64,000 nt of DNA from Bifidobacterium breve (GCA_945898065.1 CAMDHH010000001.1:73427-137426), one strand, 5' to 3'; positions 56,501 to 64,000 are shown, numbered from the stretch's first letter. Translations and numbers: made by a program. Notes: generated by a model from the sequence alone, not told the origin.

Positions 56501-57044
56501 TGACTTAGTAATTTTGCATCATGAAGGTTCCGATAAAGGTAAAGAACGCACCCGATTCAAGTTTCCACGACAAACGCGAGATCGACGTCTTTGCATCAGT
56601 GATTTCTTTGCCAGTAAGGAATCAGGAAAAGCAGATGTGGTCGCTTTCCATATCGTAACGATGGGTGCATCAGTCAGTGCTGCAAGTGCCAAACTCTTTG
56701 AAGCAAATGCCTATCGAGATTATTTGGAACTCCATGGTTTATCTGTGCAACTCACTGAAGCGTTAGCAGAGCATTGGCATGCGCGTATTCGTGAGGAGTT
56801 AGCACTAAATAATCTAGATTCACCTGATTTACAGGAGATATTGGATCAGGGTTATCGAGGCTCCCGTTATTCATTTGGTTATCCTGCCTGTCCAGATCTT
56901 GAGCAGCAAGTTCAACTCTGTGAATTATTAGATCCTGGTCGCATTGGAGTTGAATTATCAGAGGAGTTCCAATTACATCCCGAACAATCGACTTCTGCAA
57001 TCATCGTGCATCACCCAGAAGCAAAGTACTTCAACGCTAACTAA
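53535..57044 (+). CDS. metH: Cobalamin-dependent methionine synthase
   Basis: A 1169-residue enzyme transferring methyl from methyl-THF to homocysteine. Domain order: homocysteine-binding (VVIADGAMGTMLQ; zinc Cys at C232 and C298/C299 in GGCCGTT), pterin-binding (AIGERTNSNGSRAF), cobalamin-binding (DVHDIGKN at 746-753 with the cobalt-coordinating His748), and the C-terminal reactivation domain (GSRYSFGYPACPD). GTG start. The 28-bp upstream spacer leaves no room for a cobalamin riboswitch, so it is not controlled that way. It feeds metK with methionine. Confidence 0.95.
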   Translation: MSKLKSSSKSPGLLRRALSTRVVIADGAMGTMLQEANPTLEDFQGHEGCNEILNVSRPDVVASVHDEYLSVGVDAIETNTFGANWANLAEYSIEDRIYELAFEGAKIARACADSFSTAEKPRFVLGSLGPGTKLPSLGHTTYEKLRDAYELASQGLIDGGVDALLIETTQDLLQAKAAINGGRNAIDKCERDIVLIAQVTVETTGTMLLGSEIGAALNALEPLDIDLIGLNCATGPTEMSEHLRYLSKSAHCAISVMPNAGLPILGANGAHYPLNPEELAIALKGFVKDYGVSLIGGCCGTTPLHLKAVVDEIGGTLNINRVTDIEPGASSLYQYVPFRQDKTYLAIGERTNSNGSRAFRDALLEEDWQTCVEIARDQIRDGAHMLDLSVDYVGRNGVSDMSELASRFATASTLPIVLDSTEPAVLKAGLEKLGGRSIINSVNFEDGDGPDSRFAKIMPLVVEHGAGVVALTIDEKGQARDCEWKLQVARRLINDLTQKWGMQTGDILIDCLTFPIATGQEETRRDGIETISAIKQLKIEFPQVQTTLGVSNVSFGLNPASRVVLNSVFLNECVNAGLDSAIVHPSKIMPMARIPERQKEVALDLIYDRRIFNGDECIYDPLTEFLQLFEGVELAASRNTRAAELAALPLEKRLERRIIDGEKVGLEDDLDAARAQGIAPLAIINDYLLEGMKEVGELFGKGEMQLPFVLQSAEVMKSAVALLEPHMEKTDEAGRGTMLLATVKGDVHDIGKNLVDIILTNNGYRVVNIGIKQTVNQIIDAALESDVDAIGMSGLLVKSTVIMKENLEEITSRGLDQRWPIVLGGAALTRAYVEQDLASVFPGEVRYARDAFEGLRLMDSIMAIKRGDLGAALPALRERRVANTRKIASETQIDTRRSDVAIDIDIPNTPFFGSRVIKGIPLAQYSGMLDERALFVGQWGLKGNRGEYETMVEEEGRPRLRALINQAQSQGWLNAAVVYGYFPCVSDGNDLVILHHEGSDKGKERTRFKFPRQTRDRRLCISDFFASKESGKADVVAFHIVTMGASVSAASAKLFEANAYRDYLELHGLSVQLTEALAEHWHARIREELALNNLDSPDLQEILDQGYRGSRYSFGYPACPDLEQQVQLCELLDPGRIGVELSEEFQLHPEQSTSAIIVHHPEAKYFNAN

Positions 57045-57706
57045 TGGAGAAATTTTTTAGCGCTGTCTTCTTTGATATGGATGGGCTATTCGCCAATTCT
57101 GAACCTTTGTGGCTTGAGGGTGAAACTGAATTAATGGCTCGATATGGCCATGCGTGGACACATGACGATCAGGTTTATTGCCTTGGTGGCCCGTTGACTC
57201 GCGTTGGAGAATATATGTTCTCCTTAGCAAAGGTTGAAAGTCAGAAATTTTTTACAGACGAACTCATAAAAATCGTTGTCGCAAAACTTTCAGCCGGAAC
57301 GCAACTGATGCCTGGAGCACAAAAATTGGCTAGCGCTCTGAAGGCTGCGGGAGTTCCCATTGCTATGGTTTCTGCAAGTCCACGAAATATTGTCAATGCA
57401 GTTCTTCGTGGAGTTGATCATGATTTTGCCACAACCATTTCATCTGATGATGTTAAAGAAACGAAGCCAGCACCTGAGGGTTACCTCAAGGCGGCAGAGT
57501 TTTTTGGTGTTGATATTAGTAATTGTCTAATTTTTGAAGACTCACTTACCGGGGTAGCGGCAGCTACCTCATCAGGGGCCTTCCTTATCGCTGTTCCGCA
57601 TTTTGTGACTGTGAATGAATCGCCACGAGTGCGAGTGATAAAAAGTCTTGAAGAACTCGACCTGGATGTATTAGGCGAGTACTACAAGCATTTCACTTTA
57701 CACTAA
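57044..57706 (+). CDS. HAD-family phosphatase (beta-phosphoglucomutase-like)
   Basis: A 220-residue subclass IA HAD hydrolase. Nucleophile motif FFDMDGLFANSEPLW, motif II VSASPR, motif III Lys in KPAPEGYL and motif IV FEDSLTG. Physiological substrate unknown. Its ATG shares a base with the metH stop, and its own stop interlocks with the convergent nuclease gene (CTAA). A HAD phosphatase after metH is common in actinobacteria. Confidence 0.9.
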   Translation: MEKFFSAVFFDMDGLFANSEPLWLEGETELMARYGHAWTHDDQVYCLGGPLTRVGEYMFSLAKVESQKFFTDELIKIVVAKLSAGTQLMPGAQKLASALKAAGVPIAMVSASPRNIVNAVLRGVDHDFATTISSDDVKETKPAPEGYLKAAEFFGVDISNCLIFEDSLTGVAAATSSGAFLIAVPHFVTVNESPRVRVIKSLEELDLDVLGEYYKHFTLH

Positions 57707-58461
57707 TTATTGTGGGCTGGGCAGATAGATTTGAAATGGCACCAGTCGCATAGGCGACTAGTTTTAGTTGGCCAGTAATCTTTTTCATATGATGCTTCTA
57801 AATCACGGGCAATTTGTAAGAGTATTTTTTCTGTAGATTCGAGATCAGCGATAGTTGGTTGGCTACGAACCACTTTCCCATCACCCAAGTAAATCAACTG
57901 CAATAATCGAGTAAGAACTCCGTGATTCTTCCAGTAAAGGAGTGCGTAGACGCGTAATTGGAAGAGGGCTTTCTCTTCCCATCCAGGTTTTGGAGATTTA
58001 CCAGTCTTGTAATCAATAATTCGAACTTCACCAGTTGGCGCAACATCGAGTCTGTCAACGTATCCATGCAGATAGAGTTTTTCACTGAGGTCGTTCTCCA
58101 AATGCAATTCACGATGTGTTGCATCAAAAGAGGAAGGATCTTCTAACTCGAAATAAACTCGTAAGAGAGCACTCGCTCTATCTAGCCATTCCTTTTCATT
58201 CGTAATCATTGTCGCTAATTCTGGTTTGCTTTCCATTTGTTCAACCCAGCGTGAAGGCAGTAATTCAATAGCCTTTTCTGGAGTTCGCTCTGCGGCAGGA
58301 GATTCGAAGAGGTCATGTAAAACTGTATGGACAAGGGTTCCGCGTTCGGCATCAATACTTGGTGGTTCGGGTAACTTATCAACGACCCGGTATTTGTAAT
58401 GCTGGGGACAATTATTGAAATCAGAGATGCGACTAGGCGATAGTCGAAGAGGTAGTTCCAT
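57703..58461 (-). CDS. RecB-like PD-(D/E)XK nuclease with Fe-S cysteines
   Basis: A 252-residue stand-alone nuclease of the RecB/Cas4 type. The start LSPSRISDFNNCPQHYKY holds C18, and the end CDWCHFKSIC holds C238, C241 and C247. These are spaced as in the 4Fe-4S clamp of AddB/Cas4 nucleases. The active site includes RGTLVHTVLHDLFE and RIIDYKTGK. It is the conserved neighbour of trmI in actinobacteria and probably acts in DNA repair. There is no CRISPR locus nearby. Confidence 0.9.
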   Translation of the reverse strand: MELPLRLSPSRISDFNNCPQHYKYRVVDKLPEPPSIDAERGTLVHTVLHDLFESPAAERTPEKAIELLPSRWVEQMESKPELATMITNEKEWLDRASALLRVYFELEDPSSFDATHRELHLENDLSEKLYLHGYVDRLDVAPTGEVRIIDYKTGKSPKPGWEEKALFQLRVYALLYWKNHGVLTRLLQLIYLGDGKVVRSQPTIADLESTEKILLQIARDLEASYEKDYWPTKTSRLCDWCHFKSICPAHNN

Positions 58462-58486
58462 AGAGGCGAAGATACCCTCAAACGCC

Positions 58487-58492
58487 TAGAAT
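58487..58492 (+). promoter_or_regulatory. -10 box of leaderless trmI-pafBC transcript
   Basis: TAGAAT, six bases before the trmI GTG at 58499. The divergent nuclease gene has TATCTT (58474-58469, minus) seven bases before its ATG. Confidence 0.55.
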
Positions 58493-58498
58493 GCTCAG

Positions 58499-59350
58499 GT
58501 GTCTAACCTCGGGTATTTCGCAGATGGTGATCGTATTCAACTTACTGATCCCAAGGGCAAGCTCTATAGCTTCACAATCACTCCTGGAAAAGAATGGCAC
58601 ACACATAAGGGATGGATTGTCCACGATGAACTCATCGGTCTGCCTGAAGGTAGCGTTGTAAGTACAACAGCGGGATTAAAATTCACTGCTTTCAAACCAC
58701 TTTTAGCAGATTATGTTCTAACTATGCCTCGCGGGGCAACAATTGTTTACCCCAAAGATGCGGCAATGATTGTGGGACTTGCTGATATTTATCCAGGTGC
58801 ACGAGTTCTAGAAGCGGGTGTTGGTAGCGGCGCACTTACAATCTCACTTCTGCGAGCAGTTGGACCATCTGGAAAAGTGAACTCAATAGAGCGACGTGCA
58901 GACTTTGCCGAAAATGCGCATTCAAATGTTTCGAACTACTTTGGAGAAAAACCAGCTAACTGGTCACTCAGTGTCGGAGATTTACAGGATCAAAATTTCG
59001 AATCTGAGTATGACCGTGTAATCCTCGACATGTTGGCACCCTGGGAATGCGTTGATCTTGCTGCTCGAGCGCTGCGACCAGGCGGAGTATTTCTAGCCTA
59101 TGTCGCAACGACAACACAGCTTTCCGTAACTGCTGAAGCCCTCAAAGATGATGGTCGCTTCACTGAACCAGAGAGTAGCGAAACGATAGTGCGTGGATGG
59201 CACCATGAAGGATTAGCAGTTCGCCCTCAACAGCGGATGATTGGTCACACAGGTTTTCTTATTCAGTCTCGTCGAATGGCACCTGGTGTTGAGGTACTTG
59301 CGCGTCGACGACGTCCTGCGAAAGGCTCTTACGGTGTCGCGGAAGAGTGA
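58499..59350 (+). CDS. trmI: tRNA (adenine-58-N1)-methyltransferase
   Basis: SAM-dependent m1A58 formation in the tRNA T loop. An N-terminal beta domain (FADGDRIQLTDPKGKLYSF) precedes a Rossmann core with VLEAGVGSGALTISLLRAVG and the DMLAPWE motif. 283 residues, GTG start. Its 3' end overlaps pafB by 17 bp; in most actinobacteria the pup-proteasome genes intervene here. Confidence 0.94.
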   Translation: MSNLGYFADGDRIQLTDPKGKLYSFTITPGKEWHTHKGWIVHDELIGLPEGSVVSTTAGLKFTAFKPLLADYVLTMPRGATIVYPKDAAMIVGLADIYPGARVLEAGVGSGALTISLLRAVGPSGKVNSIERRADFAENAHSNVSNYFGEKPANWSLSVGDLQDQNFESEYDRVILDMLAPWECVDLAARALRPGGVFLAYVATTTQLSVTAEALKDDGRFTEPESSETIVRGWHHEGLAVRPQQRMIGHTGFLIQSRRMAPGVEVLARRRRPAKGSYGVAEE

Positions 59351-60275
59351 GCGTTTAGTCAATCTCACAATCGCACTTCTTGCGACAAAGAGATTTATTA
59401 CAAAGAGTGAAATATTTAGAACCGTTGAGGGATACGAAGGCGCAGCAGATACAAAAGAGAGAATGTTTGAGCGCGATAAAGATGATCTTCGCAATTTAGG
59501 TATCGAAATTGAAGTTGGAAGTTTCGATCCGCTATTCGATGATGAAGCAGGTTATCGAATCAGACCTGAGAGCTATGCACTCAACCTCGATGATATTTCT
59601 GGTGAAGATCTTGCTCTCCTCTCACTCGCAGCGGAGGCTTGGAGAGGCGCTGCACTTGATGGTGCAGCGCAAAGCGCTCTTCTGCGACTCTCTTCTATAG
59701 GTGTTGTCTCTGATATTGACGCCTTGCCGGCAATGACACCTAGATTGAGTTCTTCACATATAAGTTTTGAAACTCTCACAGCAGCTATTACCTCTCGAAT
59801 TCCAGTTACTTTTAGTTACATTGCAGCTGAATTGAGTATCGAAGAAAGAATTGTAGATCCATATGGAATTGCCACTAGAAATGGGCATTGGTACCTCGTC
59901 GGTTTTGATCACAAGCGCGAAGGCATTCGCATGTTCAGATTTGATCGTATCGATGGCGATATTGCTAAAGCATCCAAAGGTAAAAGCTACGAAATTCCAA
60001 AAGATTTCGATTTGGCCGCTCAACTCAGTGGTGCTGATGCGCTTATGAAATCAGATCTCGATATACGTAAAGGTAAAGCACATGTTTTGCGCCATATGGC
60101 GATAAGTCTTGAAGATATGGGGGAGTGGGATCGAATTAAGATTTCCTATCCAGATGTTGAGCGAATGATAAAACTAGTTCTCTGGCATGGCGCAGATGCA
60201 AAAGTTGTTAGCGACGATTCCTTGCGTACCGGCGTCATAGATGCACTCCGGCAGTTGGTGGTGCTTCATGGCTAA
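59334..60275 (+). CDS. pafB: PafB, WYL-domain transcriptional regulator
   Basis: Half of the PafBC activator of the LexA-independent DNA-damage response. An N-terminal winged helix (SRKSERLVNLTIALLATKRF, MFERDKDDLRNLGIEIE) is followed by a WYL domain (GHWYLVGFDH, RMFRFDRIDGD) and a WCX C-terminus. GTG 59334 gives the family-typical start; the open frame upstream lies within trmI. 313 residues. Overlaps pafC by 8 bp. Confidence 0.92.
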   Translation: MSRKSERLVNLTIALLATKRFITKSEIFRTVEGYEGAADTKERMFERDKDDLRNLGIEIEVGSFDPLFDDEAGYRIRPESYALNLDDISGEDLALLSLAAEAWRGAALDGAAQSALLRLSSIGVVSDIDALPAMTPRLSSSHISFETLTAAITSRIPVTFSYIAAELSIEERIVDPYGIATRNGHWYLVGFDHKREGIRMFRFDRIDGDIAKASKGKSYEIPKDFDLAAQLSGADALMKSDLDIRKGKAHVLRHMAISLEDMGEWDRIKISYPDVERMIKLVLWHGADAKVVSDDSLRTGVIDALRQLVVLHG

Positions 60276-61203
60276 GAATCCAACTTCCCCGCTAAATAAA
60301 GCAGCGCGTATGCTCGATCTTGTTCCCTATTTGCATGCTCATCAAGGAATTGCATTATCTACTCTTGCTCAAAATTTTGGCGTGAGTGAGAGTGAAATGA
60401 ATGCTGACCTGATGACGCTATGGATGTGTGGCTTACCGGGCTATACGCCACTGGAGTTGATTGATCTCTCATTTGACTCTGGCTATGTGACGATTCGAAA
60501 TGCACAAACACTAGAGAGTCCGCGATCACTCAATAAAGAAGAAGCGATTGCTCTTCTACTAGGACTTGACCTTGTTCGTAGTGCTCTCGCACTTGACCGT
60601 AAAGATCTACTATCGAATATCGATGTTTTGTCGCAGCGTTTGCGAACACTGATCGGTTTGCAGGCGCAGTTGAAAGCGGAACCGGCCATTGACGGCTCCA
60701 TACGTTCTGCGATCACCACAGCAATTTCTTCAGGAACATCTTTAAATATCAAATATCACTCACTCTATGCCGATCGAATTTCGGAGCGAACAATATTGCC
60801 CATCGAATGGCAGAACGATTCATTCCACGAATATGTATTTGCTTACTGCGATCAGGCTCAATCTTTTCGAACTTTTCGACTTGATCGCATTCAAAGCGCC
60901 TCTATCGCCGAAAAGAAATTGAAGCCAGAGCATCTTTCACAAGGTATAGAGAATCCTCAAATTTCTTATCGAATTCGCATTCATAGTCACTTACGCGCTG
61001 CTAGAGAACTCTTTGAATTTGAAGGAGATGATAAGGAGCTCCATTCCGGTATCGAAAAGGAGATTTCTTCCTTCACTTCAGAATGGATGAGAAGGATGAT
61101 CTTCTCGGCGGCGGCATCAGTTGAACTCATCTCTCCAGAGAGCGAAAGGGGCGATATTGCGACTTCGGCGAAAGCCCTTTTGGCCCTCTATGAGAAGAAG
61201 TAA
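60268..61203 (+). CDS. pafC: PafC, WYL-domain transcriptional regulator
   Basis: Partner of PafB. The N-terminal helix-turn-helix is in AARMLDLVPYLHAHQGIALSTLA; the WYL domain is in LNIKYHSLYADRISERTILP and FRTFRLDRIQS. 311 residues from ATG 60268. The PafBC complex senses single-stranded DNA through its WYL domains in mycobacteria. Both genes are kept although the proteasome genes they are named after are missing at this locus. Confidence 0.92.
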   Translation: MAKNPTSPLNKAARMLDLVPYLHAHQGIALSTLAQNFGVSESEMNADLMTLWMCGLPGYTPLELIDLSFDSGYVTIRNAQTLESPRSLNKEEAIALLLGLDLVRSALALDRKDLLSNIDVLSQRLRTLIGLQAQLKAEPAIDGSIRSAITTAISSGTSLNIKYHSLYADRISERTILPIEWQNDSFHEYVFAYCDQAQSFRTFRLDRIQSASIAEKKLKPEHLSQGIENPQISYRIRIHSHLRAARELFEFEGDDKELHSGIEKEISSFTSEWMRRMIFSAAASVELISPESERGDIATSAKALLALYEKK

Positions 61204-61234
61204 GGGACCCTTAGATAAGAAAGAGGTTTCGGGG

Positions 61235-61240
61235 TAGTAT
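61235..61240 (+). promoter_or_regulatory. Candidate -10 box for tatA-tatC
   Basis: TAGTAT in the 69-bp pafC-tatA spacer. It gives a ~26-nt leader with SD AAAGGGG before the ATG at 61273. Confidence 0.45.
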
Positions 61241-61272
61241 TTCCGCAAGGCACGAACCACAAAGGGGTATCC

Positions 61273-61458
61273 ATGTTTCTACGCGAGCCAAGTCATATTC
61301 TGATTCTTCTTATTGTCGTTCTTGTCCTCTTTGGAGCAAAGCGTCTTCCAGATTCTGCTCGCTCACTCGGTCGCTCAATGCGAATCTTTAAGAGTGAGAT
61401 AAAAGAGATGAATCAAGATGAGAAGAAGAGCGGCGAAGAGGGCAGCACCGAAAAGTAA
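61273..61458 (+). CDS. tatA: Twin-arginine translocase subunit TatA
   Basis: A 61-residue pore-forming subunit. One N-terminal helix ([19 protein letters not shown]), the FGAKRLPD hinge and an amphipathic helix ([18 protein letters not shown]), then a charged tail. tatC lies 5 bp downstream. No tatB is seen here. Confidence 0.93.
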   Translation: MFLREPSHILILLIVVLVLFGAKRLPDSARSLGRSMRIFKSEIKEMNQDEKKSGEEGSTEK

Positions 61459-61463
61459 TATCT

Positions 61464-62273
61464 ATGGCGGCCACCTCAAGCGGTCGTATGCCGCTGCTCG
61501 ATCATTTACGCGAATTTAGAAAAAGACTCTTTCGCGCCGTTTTTGTCATCGTTGTGGGAGCAATCATAGGGTGGTTTTTCTATAACCCGATCATTACCCA
61601 ACTCGCTACACCAGTGTGTGATTTGTCTGCTGCGCAAGCTAACGGAGATGCCAGCTGTGGTTCCCTCTATATCAACGGAGTCTTAGGTCCTCTCAATTTA
61701 CAAATAAAGGTAGCTCTCCTGACTGGAGTAATTCTCTCTGCACCACTGTGGCTCTACCAACTGTGGGCATTTATTGCTCCAGGACTTCATCGCAAAGAGA
61801 AACGTAACTCCATCTTTTTCATTCTCTCGGCGACGCCATTCTTTGCAGCAGGTGCAACTCTTGGATACCTAGTTCTGCCTGTCGCAATCAAGGTCCTCTT
61901 CGGATTTACACCTAGCTCGTTATCAAATCTAATTCGCTTTGATGATTATCTCGATTTCGTAATGCGTATCATTTTGATCTTCGGTTTAGCCTTCGAACTC
62001 CCGGTTTTCTTAGTCACTTTCAATCTCATCGGATTTTTGCGAGGAGAGACAATTCTCAAACCGTGGAGAATTTGGATATTTTCTATCGTATTATTTACAG
62101 CCGCATTCACTCCTACAGCGGATCCATTCACGATGCTTCTGTTAGCAATTCCGTTGTGTTTGCTTTACTTTATGGCTGGCGGTATTGCATTGCTTGTCGA
62201 TAAGCGACGAGATAAGAAAAAATTGAAGGCCCTTGATGGAGTCATGCCAATTGAGAGTGCACAAGAAATCTAA
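61464..62273 (+). CDS. tatC: Twin-arginine translocase subunit TatC
   Basis: Receptor subunit of the Tat pathway with six hydrophobic helices. MPLLDHLREFRKRLFRAVF N-terminus, the periplasmic loop with conserved Glu/Phe region, FGLAFELPVFLV and FTPTADPFTMLLLAIPL. 269 residues. Operon with tatA and the lipid kinase. Confidence 0.95.
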   Translation: MAATSSGRMPLLDHLREFRKRLFRAVFVIVVGAIIGWFFYNPIITQLATPVCDLSAAQANGDASCGSLYINGVLGPLNLQIKVALLTGVILSAPLWLYQLWAFIAPGLHRKEKRNSIFFILSATPFFAAGATLGYLVLPVAIKVLFGFTPSSLSNLIRFDDYLDFVMRIILIFGLAFELPVFLVTFNLIGFLRGETILKPWRIWIFSIVLFTAAFTPTADPFTMLLLAIPLCLLYFMAGGIALLVDKRRDKKKLKALDGVMPIESAQEI

Positions 62274-62276
62274 CTA

Positions 62277-63149
62277 ATGTGGCTCATAGCAATCAATCCG
62301 ACATCTGGACAGGGTCGTGGAGCCACGATGGGTACGAAAGTTGCAGGATACTGCGCAAGTAAAGGAATTGATTATGAGATTGTCACCGGTGTCAGTGCGC
62401 AATCTCTTTCTACTTCACTCAAAGAAAAGATTTCTAGAAATCGCGACCTTATCGATGGAATCATTGCAGTTGGGGGAGATGGTTTAGCTCACCTGATTCT
62501 GCAATCGGCAGTTCCTGCAAATATCCCGATTGCATTTATTCCTGGCGGTACCGGAAATGATCTTGTGCGAACTCTTGGTTGGTCACTCGATGACATTACG
62601 GCCTATCTTCAACGAGTATTCGAAACTAAGCCCGTAAATATCGACTTGGGGTTAGTCGATGGTGAGTGGTTTGCAGTAGTTCTCTCCTCTGGTTTCGATG
62701 CAGTTGTAAATGAACGTGCAAATGTTTTGAAATGGCCCAAGGGACCTATGCGTTACAACGCAGCAATGGCACTCGAGTTACCTAGGTTCAAAGCCATTCA
62801 GTATGAGATTGAATTAGACGATCAAGTTATTTCTACTCAGGCGATGCTCATAGCGATTGGAAATGGCTCTTCATATGGTGGCGGAATGAGAGTCTGTCCC
62901 GATGCAAATATCCAAGATGGATTATTTGATGTGATGATTCTTAGGCCAGTATCTATACCTGAATTTATTCGTGTCTTTCCGAAGGTCTACAGCGGCAAAC
63001 ATATACATCATCCAGAAGTCACGGTTTATAGAAGTAGAAGAGTTCGCATTGAAGCCGATACTGTTGCTTATGCAGATGGTGAGCGAATAGGTCAACTACC
63101 TATTTCGGCTGAATGCGTAATGGGGGCTCTATCTACATGGATTCCATAG
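62277..63149 (+). CDS. Diacylglycerol/lipid kinase (YegS/DgkB-like)
   Basis: A 290-residue DAGK catalytic domain protein. NPTSGQGRG, nucleotide-binding GGDGLAH and PGGTGNDLVR. The C-terminal beta domain has GNGSSYGGGMRVCPDA and ends with YADGERIGQLP. It probably phosphorylates diacylglycerol at the membrane for lipid recycling. It sits between tatC and helY, as in Streptomyces and mycobacteria. Overlaps helY by 13 bp. Confidence 0.91.
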   Translation: MWLIAINPTSGQGRGATMGTKVAGYCASKGIDYEIVTGVSAQSLSTSLKEKISRNRDLIDGIIAVGGDGLAHLILQSAVPANIPIAFIPGGTGNDLVRTLGWSLDDITAYLQRVFETKPVNIDLGLVDGEWFAVVLSSGFDAVVNERANVLKWPKGPMRYNAAMALELPRFKAIQYEIELDDQVISTQAMLIAIGNGSSYGGGMRVCPDANIQDGLFDVMILRPVSIPEFIRVFPKVYSGKHIHHPEVTVYRSRRVRIEADTVAYADGERIGQLPISAECVMGALSTWIP

Positions 63150-64000
63150 CCTCTCCAGCAGAAAAATTCGCAGCAGCGAGTGCGCGCAAGAAGTACCAGA
63201 TCACTGCTGAATTTATCGAAACTTTTGATTTCCCCTTTGATCCCTTTCAAATTGCGGCATGCAATGCTGTCGAGGATGGCAAGGGAGTTCTAGTTGCAGC
63301 ACCTACAGGAGCAGGTAAAACCGTCGTAGGGGAATTTGCCGCCTACATTGCGCTGCGTCGCTCCATGAAGTGTTTTTATACAACTCCTATCAAAGCTCTT
63401 TCAAATCAAAAATATCAAGAGTTTGTAGCCCGTTTTGGCGAAGATCGCGTTGGTCTTCTGACGGGAGATACCAGCATCAATAGTGAAGCAGATATTCTTG
63501 TAATGACCACTGAAGTGCTTCGCAACATGCTCTACGCAAATTCTTCGACACTAAAGAATTTGGGCTGTGTTGTCATGGATGAGGTTCACTATTTGGCAGA
63601 CAAATTTCGTGGCGCCGTTTGGGAAGAAGTTTTGATTCACTTGATGGAGAGCGTGCAAGTGATTTCACTTTCTGCAACAGTCTCAAATGCTGAAGAGTTC
63701 GGCGAATGGCTGGGGGAGATTCGCGGAAGTACCGAAGTGATTGTCAGTGAAATTCGACCTATTCCTCTCTACCAACATGTTCTCATTGGAAATCGACTCA
63801 TTGACCTCTTCTCTCAACCCGGACAAATTAGTCCTGAAATTTTGAAGTTAGAACGTGAGGCGATGCGAAAGGTACGAATACCTCGCCATCGCCGCGAACG
63901 ATTTAGCGAAGAAGGCGGTCGCCTCACTCGCGCAGATATTATTGAAAAGCTCAATCGTGAAAACCTCTTGCCCGCTATTACATTCATCTTCTCTCGAATC
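63137..64000 (+). CDS. helY: DEVH-box RNA/DNA helicase HelY (3'-truncated by window)
   Basis: Start of a Ski2/Mtr4-type superfamily 2 helicase. 288 codons lie in the window and the frame is open at the end. Q-motif-like FPFDPFQIAACNAVEDG, Walker A APTGAGKT, TTPIKALSNQKYQEF, LTGDTSIN, DEVH box VVMDEVHYLADKFRG, and SLSATVSNAEEFGEWLG. Start ATG 63137 within the lipid kinase gene. Actinobacterial HelY is usually ~900 residues, so about two thirds is missing. Confidence 0.92.
   Translation, partial: MDSIASPAEKFAAASARKKYQITAEFIETFDFPFDPFQIAACNAVEDGKGVLVAAPTGAGKTVVGEFAAYIALRRSMKCFYTTPIKALSNQKYQEFVARFGEDRVGLLTGDTSINSEADILVMTTEVLRNMLYANSSTLKNLGCVVMDEVHYLADKFRGAVWEEVLIHLMESVQVISLSATVSNAEEFGEWLGEIRGSTEVIVSEIRPIPLYQHVLIGNRLIDLFSQPGQISPEILKLEREAMRKVRIPRHRRERFSEEGGRLTRADIIEKLNRENLLPAITFIFSRI

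Noticed and set aside
57703..58461. Cas4 of a CRISPR system
   Set aside because: Fe-S RecB-like nuclease, but no repeats or other cas genes; the neighbourhood is the conserved trmI locus.

Overview
The window is a gene-dense chromosomal segment from an actinobacterium with a small, fairly AT-rich genome (around 45% GC by eye). Three things point to Actinobacteria: actinobacterial gene order (hisS-aspS; alaS-ruvX-mltG-aroE-aroC-aroK-aroB-aroQ-efp-nusB-bldD-pyrR-pyrB-pyrC-car; trmI-pafB-pafC-tatA-tatC-helY), the mycothiol ligase MshC, and the actinobacterial mIHF, PafB/PafC, DUF3090 and SCO1664 families. The low GC, near-absence of spacers, many 4-bp gene overlaps and convergent genes whose stop codons interlock suggest a streamlined planktonic lineage like the freshwater acI group (Nanopelagicales). 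That placement is inference. No stretch longer than about 130 bp lacks a gene, and I saw no mobile element, phage, CRISPR or toxin-antitoxin module.

Layout. 1-5.7 kb: partial hisS, aspS, then an overlapping pair of a lipoprotein and a membrane AAA/M41 (FtsH-like) protease. 5.8-15.8 kb: DUF948, alaS, ruvX, mltG, then shikimate genes aroE-(prepilin peptidase)-aroC-aroK-aroB-aroQ, efp and nusB. 15.8-16.4 kb: a reverse-strand BldD regulator that keeps a c-di-GMP binding motif. 16.4-26.1 kb: the complete de novo UMP operon pyrR-pyrB-pyrC-carA-carB-pyrK-pyrD-pyrF, preceded by a PyrR-type RNA hairpin beside the ribosome binding site. 26.1-36.3 kb: an mIHF-guanylate kinase fusion gene, rpoZ, coaBC, metK, degenerate priA, def, fmt, rsmB, rpe, hisE, hisG. 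36.3-47.1 kb: serB, an ABC ATPase, ung, a purine permease with a structured leader, YczE-like and UppP-like membrane proteins, DUF554, alcohol dehydrogenase, tdk, acyltransferase, apt, tRNA-Leu(GAG). 47.2-57.7 kb: M20 peptidase, aldo/keto reductase, the phosphatase-DUF3090-SCO1664 trio, mshC, PAC2, metH, HAD phosphatase. 57.7-64 kb: PD-(D/E)XK nuclease, trmI, pafB, pafC, tatA, tatC, a lipid/diacylglycerol kinase and the start of helY.

The most interesting signals are regulatory or architectural. At least twelve genes have a TANNNT -10 box exactly six bases before the start codon, the signature of leaderless mRNAs. The permease leader can fold into a three-way junction whose P3 strand is complementary to the bases just before the start codon. 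The mIHF and Gmk genes are fused. The pup-proteasome genes normally found between trmI and pafB are absent at that place.
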